IMG/VR virus record: IMGVR_UViG_3300042295_000140 | Span: 1-27,058 of that record | DNA length: 27,058 nt | Source: a virus | Strand: one strand, 5' to 3' | Part shown: piece after piece, positions 22,117 to 27,058 of the stretch | How positions within the stretch are numbered: the first letter of the stretch is position 1 | How the letters are laid out: each line of letters starts with the position of its first letter | The notes under the pieces: model-generated | Databases searched by the model: none | Told to the model about the DNA's origin: nothing | The model's input: the letters and a program-made list of their open reading frames with translations, nothing else | Translations under genes and position numbers: made by a program

Positions 22117-22443
22117 TCACTCAGGAAGATGAATCATGTCACCCATTGAAAAATCAAATGGATGTCGAATTTGAGGGTTAGCATTAGCGAGGACCCACCA
22201 TCTAGTAGGGTCCCTTTGACTGCGATAAGAAAGCAATTGGATGTTATCGGTTTCTTTTACCATGTACTGCTTAGGAGGCGGTGACGCAAACCCAGTAGTA
22301 AGTAGGTAAGTAGTATCCCGTGATACGTCATTAGTAACCAACGTATCGTCTGCGTTGTACTCAACTCGGCCTAGGTCGTCGTATGTATGGGCGGTGGCAG
22401 TTTCGTGGGCCGCATCTATGTATCTAGAGTCATTAGAAATCAT
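22117..22443 (-). CDS. LysM-like baseplate protein (gpX/gp53-type)
   Basis: This 108-residue protein ends with KQYMVKETDNIQLLSYRSQR then DPTRWWVLANANPQIRHPFD and FSMGDMIHLPE, a LysM-like pattern: a strand (Y.V...D.I..(L/I)), a helix ending R.W..LA.AN and G..I.IP. Such domains in P2 gpX and T4 gp53 sit in the baseplate and connect the tube initiator to the hub rather than bind free peptidoglycan. The first 50 residues are polar (ISNDSRYIDAAHETATAHTY) and may be flexible. It lies between the hub-associated hydrolases and the gpD-like hub, the normal place for such a gene. The stop of the upstream gene is 1 bp from its start. Confidence 0.78.
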   Translation of the reverse strand: MISNDSRYIDAAHETATAHTYDDLGRVEYNADDTLVTNDVSRDTTYLLTTGFASPPPKQYMVKETDNIQLLSYRSQRDPTRWWVLANANPQIRHPFDFSMGDMIHLPE

Positions 22444-22444
22444 G

Positions 22445-23965
22445 TCAAACCCTTAATCCTAGGTTTCCAATATTGAGATAAGTATCGTTAGCCGCTCCAG
22501 CAGGGCGGATAGCGTGAGTATGAAAATTAGGACTTCCGTAGATAGCACCAAAACTGAAGTCCAAATTCCGTGGTCCGCCTCTACCCGCTGTTCGCCAAGG
22601 GGGAGCCGATTCGTAAGTGTAGACTCTTCCGTTTTTTACTTCTTTTACAAATGCCACATGTGCGTTTCGACTAATAATTAAGTCTCCTCGCTGTAAGTAA
22701 TTTGCTAAGAAATTATCGTTAAACGGTACGAATGTATTTGGGCCTGCAATAACAGTACCCAGTTCAAACGCTTTGGCTAGCAGACTTCCTGTATATCCTG
22801 CCGTCGCTGATTGTCCGATAGCATCTAGTGCTCCAGCCTTACCGTATGCCCAAATAACCAATGCTGAGCAATCAAGATACCCGGGATTATCACTTGTATT
22901 AATTGGACGAACCTGATCATACTGAACCGTAGAGTTCCCCAAACTCATTGCTGCTTGAAGCGCTCTTTCTCTAGCGCTTCCGTTAAGCGGCCCAATATTG
23001 GCACGAACACTTGTTATAGCACCGTTAGCAGTGGTCACACCTGTAGACGCATTAGTGGTAGCAGGATCGTCGGCAATTAAAGCATCCTGTACGTCATTGT
23101 AAGTGACTTCATACTGAAGGTTTTCGTCGTAAGGAATAGTTGCTTCAAAAACACCTTCGCTATCGGTACTAGCGAACGTGAAGTCTTCCTTAACTGGACC
23201 AAAGTAGTAGACCATCATGGATAGTGTTACTACCATACGAGTAGGGGTCATTTTATGATCAAACTTCTGATACTGAACTGAGGCCCTAAATGCCCGACCT
23301 TGGACGGACAACTGAGGACTAAACACCACAGTAATGTTACGGGGATTAATCATCATAATCCCGTTGTCCTGAAGAGCATTAGTCTGTTCGCCGGGAACGA
23401 CCCCACGGACTACTAAATCAAAGTAATCATAATCCTCAAGAACTCCACGAGGCATAGATCCATTTGCGTTTTCAGTTTGGCGATCAAAAAATAGACTGAA
23501 TTGAAAATTCAAAATACCGGGAGGGGCAACAAGATTATTAGCCCCATAGATCGTATTGAAGGGATCTAGGGCTTGCTGCTCAACGTATGCAACGTAATCC
23601 CGCTGAATTTCCGCAGGATTGTACATGAAGTACAAGCGATACCCGTCGGTAGGATCTGTGGAGTTGAGGTTACTTCTGCGGATATACCCACGAGAAATCT
23701 GTGGAGTGTTTCCTGTCGTACTACTGGTTACTAGAGATGTAAGCCTTCCTGCGCTACCTGTCTCAAACGGAGGATTAGACCTAGCAAGTGGACTATCGTC
23801 AAGCCTTTCGTACGAATGGCGCTTAAGAAGACTGGAGAAGTTTCTCTCGTTTGCTAGAAATGTATCGAACGCTAGTTCGGGGTTAGAAGTAGAGCGCCCA
23901 TTAGGATCGCTGATAACTAGAGTCGGTACGAACTCGTTAGTAGTTACATAGTTATTAGTCGTCAT
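22445..23965 (-). CDS. Hub-associated tail protein with NlpC/P60 peptidase domain
   Basis: The 506-residue protein has an N-terminal tail domain and a C-terminal wall hydrolase. Residues about 90-297 (GYIRRSNLNSTDPTDGYRLY, FMYNPAEIQRDY, PPGILNFQFSLFFDRQ, NGIMMINPRNITVVF) match the preceding paralogue closely and resemble tube-initiator or CIS tube-type proteins with an F.(Y/F)NP motif. Residues about 330-487 contain YLDCSALVIWAYGKAG (Cys366), RGDLIISRNAHVAFV (His436) and VYTYESAP, the Cys-His pattern of NlpC/P60 endopeptidases, which cut the stem peptide of peptidoglycan. This should help the tail penetrate the wall. The start overlaps the transglycosylase paralogue's stop (ATGA). Confidence 0.8.
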   Translation of the reverse strand: MTTNNYVTTNEFVPTLVISDPNGRSTSNPELAFDTFLANERNFSSLLKRHSYERLDDSPLARSNPPFETGSAGRLTSLVTSSTTGNTPQISRGYIRRSNLNSTDPTDGYRLYFMYNPAEIQRDYVAYVEQQALDPFNTIYGANNLVAPPGILNFQFSLFFDRQTENANGSMPRGVLEDYDYFDLVVRGVVPGEQTNALQDNGIMMINPRNITVVFSPQLSVQGRAFRASVQYQKFDHKMTPTRMVVTLSMMVYYFGPVKEDFTFASTDSEGVFEATIPYDENLQYEVTYNDVQDALIADDPATTNASTGVTTANGAITSVRANIGPLNGSARERALQAAMSLGNSTVQYDQVRPINTSDNPGYLDCSALVIWAYGKAGALDAIGQSATAGYTGSLLAKAFELGTVIAGPNTFVPFNDNFLANYLQRGDLIISRNAHVAFVKEVKNGRVYTYESAPPWRTAGRGGPRNLDFSFGAIYGSPNFHTHAIRPAGAANDTYLNIGNLGLRV

Positions 23966-25389
23966 CCTACAAACCTCGGGACCTGAGGAGTGTTGGCCGC
24001 TACAAAAGCCCTAGCCTCATCCATATTTACTGATCGAAGGTGAGACCCATCCGGCGTTTTGTAATTACCCGATAATTGCCAAGGGACAAACCTAGTACCA
24101 TTATTGGACAATCTCATAGCAATACTCACATTAGTCCATGGATCAGTAATTTGTTCTGCTGACAGACCTCCCCAATTGACTTGGTTAATCTGCCAAATAC
24201 CTACGTCCATAGTTCCATTAGTATTGACACCCGCAACATTTGCTACAAAGCCACTTTCACGCTTAGCGAGTGCCCAAAGAAATGTTGCTCCCTCAATTGG
24301 GCATTCTTGAGCAAGAAGTAACCCTAGGATCTGCTGATCAGAAAGAGTTACTGGTGCGACGTTAGAAGTAATCATACTATTACCCTGTCTAACAACTCTT
24401 ACAGGAAACGGCCCCTGAGGAATGTCTGCGGGTCGTACACCCGGAGGACCGTTATACCCGTTACCGGACCCGCTACTAAACGGTCCTGAGAAATTAGCGT
24501 TTACGGTATTACCGTTGGACACGGTATCGGTAAGTTGTGCGTCAGTAACGTCTACAAAATTAGCCTGATACGACAAGTTCTCGTCAAATGGAATAGTCGC
24601 TTCGAAGATACTCTCTGATGTGAACTCGCTATAATTAGGCAGAGTTTGAACAGGTCCGATGTAGAAAGCCTTCATAGTTATTGAGATAGACATCCGAGTA
24701 GGAGTCATCTTGTTATTGAATTTCTCAAACCTTACTGAAGCGTTGTATGGGCGGCCATGAACCGTTAGTTCAGGGCCAAACACCACAGCGATATTTCTAG
24801 GATTAATCATCATAATCCCATTATCAGGAATAGCATTACCGCTGCTACTAGTGTCTCCCACAACCCCACGGACCACTAAATCGAAGTAGTCATAGTCTAC
24901 TTTTGTACCGGGATGGCTAGGGTCTGTTGCAACCTCTAGTTGCCTGTCGAACAGCAGTTCAAAAGAGAAATCAAGAATACCCGGAGGAGCGGTCATGTTG
25001 TTAGACCCAAACATTGTGTTATAGGGGTCTAAAGACTGCTGATCCAAGTAAGCCATATAGTTACGTTCGATAGTTTCAGGGTTGTACATGAAGTACAAGC
25101 GTTGATTACTAGTGGGGTCCGATGCATCAATGTCTGATCTACGGATATACCCACGAAGAATCTTGCTATTTCTCAAACCTAGACTGCTAGCAATATGGTT
25201 ATTGTTAGAAGTCAATTTAAACGGAGGGTTAGACAATCCCTGATTAGAAGATGCAAGTCTTTCTAACCCATACTGATACTCAGATATCACGTCAACCGTG
25301 TTGTTCAAAATAGACACACGGGAATCGGCGTTACTGTTTCTAGTTACTCCAATATTCCTATAGTTATTGTTTTCCACATAGGGAGGCAT
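23962..25389 (-). CDS. Hub-associated tail protein with lytic transglycosylase domain
   Basis: From ATG 25389 the protein has 475 residues; a GTG 15 bp upstream is less likely because the ATG overlaps the previous stop (TAATG) and GGAG precedes it. Residues about 75-285 (RGYIRRSDIDASDPTSNQRL, YFMYNPETIERNYMAYLDQQ, NGIMMINPRNIAVVF) are shared with the next gene. A Gly/Pro/Asn-rich linker (SGPFSSGSGNGYNGPPGVRP) leads to a lysozyme-like domain: FLWALAKRESGFVANVAGVN with Glu378, and MDVGIWQINQVNW, the G.WQIN motif of transglycosylases. It should cleave glycan strands while the tail penetrates the wall. Paralogy with the downstream gene suggests duplication and C-terminal swapping. Confidence 0.8.
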   Translation of the reverse strand: MPPYVENNNYRNIGVTRNSNADSRVSILNNTVDVISEYQYGLERLASSNQGLSNPPFKLTSNNNHIASSLGLRNSKILRGYIRRSDIDASDPTSNQRLYFMYNPETIERNYMAYLDQQSLDPYNTMFGSNNMTAPPGILDFSFELLFDRQLEVATDPSHPGTKVDYDYFDLVVRGVVGDTSSSGNAIPDNGIMMINPRNIAVVFGPELTVHGRPYNASVRFEKFNNKMTPTRMSISITMKAFYIGPVQTLPNYSEFTSESIFEATIPFDENLSYQANFVDVTDAQLTDTVSNGNTVNANFSGPFSSGSGNGYNGPPGVRPADIPQGPFPVRVVRQGNSMITSNVAPVTLSDQQILGLLLAQECPIEGATFLWALAKRESGFVANVAGVNTNGTMDVGIWQINQVNWGGLSAEQITDPWTNVSIAMRLSNNGTRFVPWQLSGNYKTPDGSHLRSVNMDEARAFVAANTPQVPRFVG

Positions 25390-27058
25390 TATGACTTTCT
25401 CCACTCCCTACGAGCGAATTCAGCCTCAAGGTGGTCGGCAATAGTAGAAGCGGCACGTTGAGCATCTACTGGATTACTTCCAACATTACCTCCTAGCGTA
25501 ATCTCCGTCTTAAAGATAATCGGGGAATCCATCTTGGCATGAATTGTCGGGGCAGTTTGAGACGCAAGTGAAATAGGATCTCCAAAAATAGGAGGTGCGT
25601 TCTTACCCGTAATCGCATCATTAGTCTTAGGTGTGAAGCCTGCGTATTTACTTACGTTGATTTTAATTGAAGACGGCTTATCGATAATGTCGTTAAGATC
25701 TTCCGTAGTAAAATTGGCCTTACCCAATACGTTGGCTAGACCACTAATAGGTGCAGTCATCAATTTAATAAACATGCTGATAGCGTTATCAATCATGCCT
25801 GAAAGGCTTCCACCCATAAGGAACTTAGTAAGAACTCCGGCTAGACCTCCGCCGCCACCATCAAGACCACCTGCTGTCAAAAGCGGGCCAATAATAGGTA
25901 TGCTTCCCATAGCAGTGCTCTTAAGCATGCCGAACAAGTCACCAATAGGTTCTGAATTACCACTAGATGACGGATCTCCAACATGCATTGTTCCAGCCGA
26001 CTGGACGTGCCAAGGTTCCCCAGCGTTGGCTGCCGTCTGAAGACCGAACTTGTGGGCGTTCTGTTGGACCCAGCCTAATTGATTAGTAGGACCAATATCA
26101 GCAGCCCATCCACGAGTATGCATACTCTTAGTAGCAGGACCTACTCGTCCAACTCCCTTAGAGTGCAGCCTGTTTTGCGTAACAGTGTCTCTATATCCTG
26201 ATGAGATCTTCAGTTTAGGGTTAGCCTTCATCATGGCATCGACCTTCTTAGAGAGGTCGGGACTTAGATGCCTAGTGCTAGTACTTCCCGTAGGGCCGTA
26301 ATCACCAACCGGGTCTCCTATAGGAGAATCACCAATCGGGTCACCTAACAGGTTCATCACGTTTCCTACAAGACTCAACCCTGTACCAACTGGAGATGAT
26401 GCCAGTTTGGTAAGAAGGGGCATAAGCATTTCCATAATAGGCGTGGGGAACATAGCCATGGCCGCACCTGCATTAGTGGTGCGTGCCATCTGACCGATAG
26501 TCAAATCCGCTGCTTGCATGCCTACATTGAAACGGCGATCCGCTGATTCACGAGCGTTATACAATCCATACATCTGAGTACCCATTAGATACTCACGACG
26601 AGTTCCCTGTGTAGTGCTACGAAGACGCTCGTAACCAAGATCTTTACCACGGACTCTGTCGATATTCGCTTGCAGTACTTCTGTTTGAGAGTCGTCTCCC
26701 TTAGACAGAAGTTGCTGAGTGATCGGGTTAGTTTGACCGGCATTGGCAAGAGCGTATTGCCACCAATAGTCAACCATGTCCGGTGGAACACCCATCATGC
26801 GGAACCATGCATTGATGTTCGATCCGGGGAAGTTCTGAGACATAAGTTCGTCTTTACCGAACGTCTGACCTTGACTCTTACCGGGTCGCTGCTGCGACAA
26901 AAACTTAAGAATCGCCTCAGCCCATTCAGCAAGGCTCTTGTAACTACCACCCTTGCCGATCATGGTAAATGCACCTTGACCGAGGTATTGACCCATTTGC
27001 TGAGACTGAGTATTGCCTATGTAGTTAGACAGAGAGGAAGCCATACTTCCGGCCCCTA
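25389..27058 (-). CDS. Tape measure-like tail protein with M15 peptidase domain, partial
   Basis: The frame is open to the right edge of the window (four codons, GAGS, precede the first ATG at 27044), and that ATG has only a weak ribosome-binding site, so this is probably the C-terminal part of a longer tape measure protein. Numbered from that Met, residues about 255-350 form an M15/VanY-type domain: KISSGYRDTVTQNRL (279-293), SMHTRGWAADIG (307-318; His309, Asp316) and EPWHVQ (343-348; Glu343, His346), the SxHxxGxAxD and ExxH zinc-site pattern. Hydrophobic helices (FMLMPLLTKLA-like, SIPIIGPLLTAGG, ISMFIKLMTAPISGLANVLG) flank it, as in tape measures. M15 peptidases cut peptidoglycan cross-bridges. 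A separate tail-associated hydrolase gene is the alternative. Confidence 0.72.
   Translation of the reverse strand, partial: GAGSMASSLSNYIGNTQSQQMGQYLGQGAFTMIGKGGSYKSLAEWAEAILKFLSQQRPGKSQGQTFGKDELMSQNFPGSNINAWFRMMGVPPDMVDYWWQYALANAGQTNPITQQLLSKGDDSQTEVLQANIDRVRGKDLGYERLRSTTQGTRREYLMGTQMYGLYNARESADRRFNVGMQAADLTIGQMARTTNAGAAMAMFPTPIMEMLMPLLTKLASSPVGTGLSLVGNVMNLLGDPIGDSPIGDPVGDYGPTGSTSTRHLSPDLSKKVDAMMKANPKLKISSGYRDTVTQNRLHSKGVGRVGPATKSMHTRGWAADIGPTNQLGWVQQNAHKFGLQTAANAGEPWHVQSAGTMHVGDPSSSGNSEPIGDLFGMLKSTAMGSIPIIGPLLTAGGLDGGGGGLAGVLTKFLMGGSLSGMIDNAISMFIKLMTAPISGLANVLGKANFTTEDLNDIIDKPSSIKINVSKYAGFTPKTNDAITGKNAPPIFGDPISLASQTAPTIHAKMDSPIIFKTEITLGGNVGSNPVDAQRAASTIADHLEAEFARREWRKS

Noticed and set aside
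25633-26040. Plus-strand open frame of 135 codons across the tape measure gene
   Set aside because: It is antisense to a gene with clear M15 motifs; its composition (long Pro/Ser/Arg runs) is that of a shadow frame.
26301-26345. Short direct repeats as a CRISPR array
   Set aside because: Only two 18-bp units inside a protein-coding frame, with a 9-bp spacer and no leader or cas genes; they encode a linker peptide.

Overview
The window is part of the genome of a double-stranded DNA tailed bacteriophage. Almost every gene lies on the minus strand, so the biological reading order runs from base 27058 down to base 1. The baseplate set (P2 gpD-like hub, gp25/gpW, gpJ and gpI homologues, a LysM-type baseplate protein) resembles that of P2/T4-like phages with contractile tails, although no sheath or tube gene is in the window. 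The host is probably an actinobacterium, but this is inference: several small proteins (notably the EWI..GI.KGYC protein at 7836-8015) look like families I associate with actinophages, and the one strong hairpin terminator has no U-tract. Base composition looks roughly balanced by eye; I did not count it.

Region 1 (27058 to about 14743) is the tail tip and baseplate. In transcription order it holds the end of a tape-measure-like protein with an M15 (VanY-type) peptidase domain, two paralogous hub-associated proteins that share an N-terminal domain but end in different peptidoglycan hydrolases (lytic transglycosylase, then NlpC/P60), a LysM-like baseplate protein, the gpD-like hub, gp25, gpJ, gpI, and a receptor-binding-type protein with a carbohydrate-binding-like module. 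Region 2 (14673 to 13564) holds a three-helix membrane protein (possible holin) and an acidic SAP-domain protein. The operon ends at a perfect 15-bp GC-rich hairpin (13496-13531).

Region 3 (about 13498 to 13076) is the only sizeable intergenic gap. It contains one small possible plus-strand gene, convergent on the same hairpin, and a cluster of CCACA motifs. It probably also holds the promoter of the replication operon, but I could not identify one with confidence.

Region 4 (13075 to 1) is a nearly complete replication and recombination operon with many 1-14 bp gene overlaps. In order: a winged-helix initiator carrying an internal array of 21-bp palindromic repeats, a small coiled-coil protein, a DnaC-like loader, a degenerate HAD-like protein, DnaB-like helicase, CHC2/TOPRIM primase, four small proteins, a SNF2-type ATPase, three small or regulatory proteins, a putative ssDNA-binding protein, family A DNA polymerase, a Q-rich zinc-ribbon protein, RecA, a tiny protein, a DUF5664 dATP/dGTP diphosphohydrolase-family protein, a PD-(D/E)XK resolvase-like protein, and the start of a Cas4/RecB-like nuclease cut by the window edge.

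The main points of interest are: a lambda-O-like arrangement in which the predicted origin iterons lie inside the initiator gene, next to a helicase loader; three different wall-degrading domains in three consecutive tail genes, two of them on a duplicated hub domain; and a beta-rich repeat module shared by the adjacent gpJ-like and gpI-like proteins. Four small genes (at 887, 5671, 7836 and 11862) were recovered from overlaps and ribosome-binding sites.
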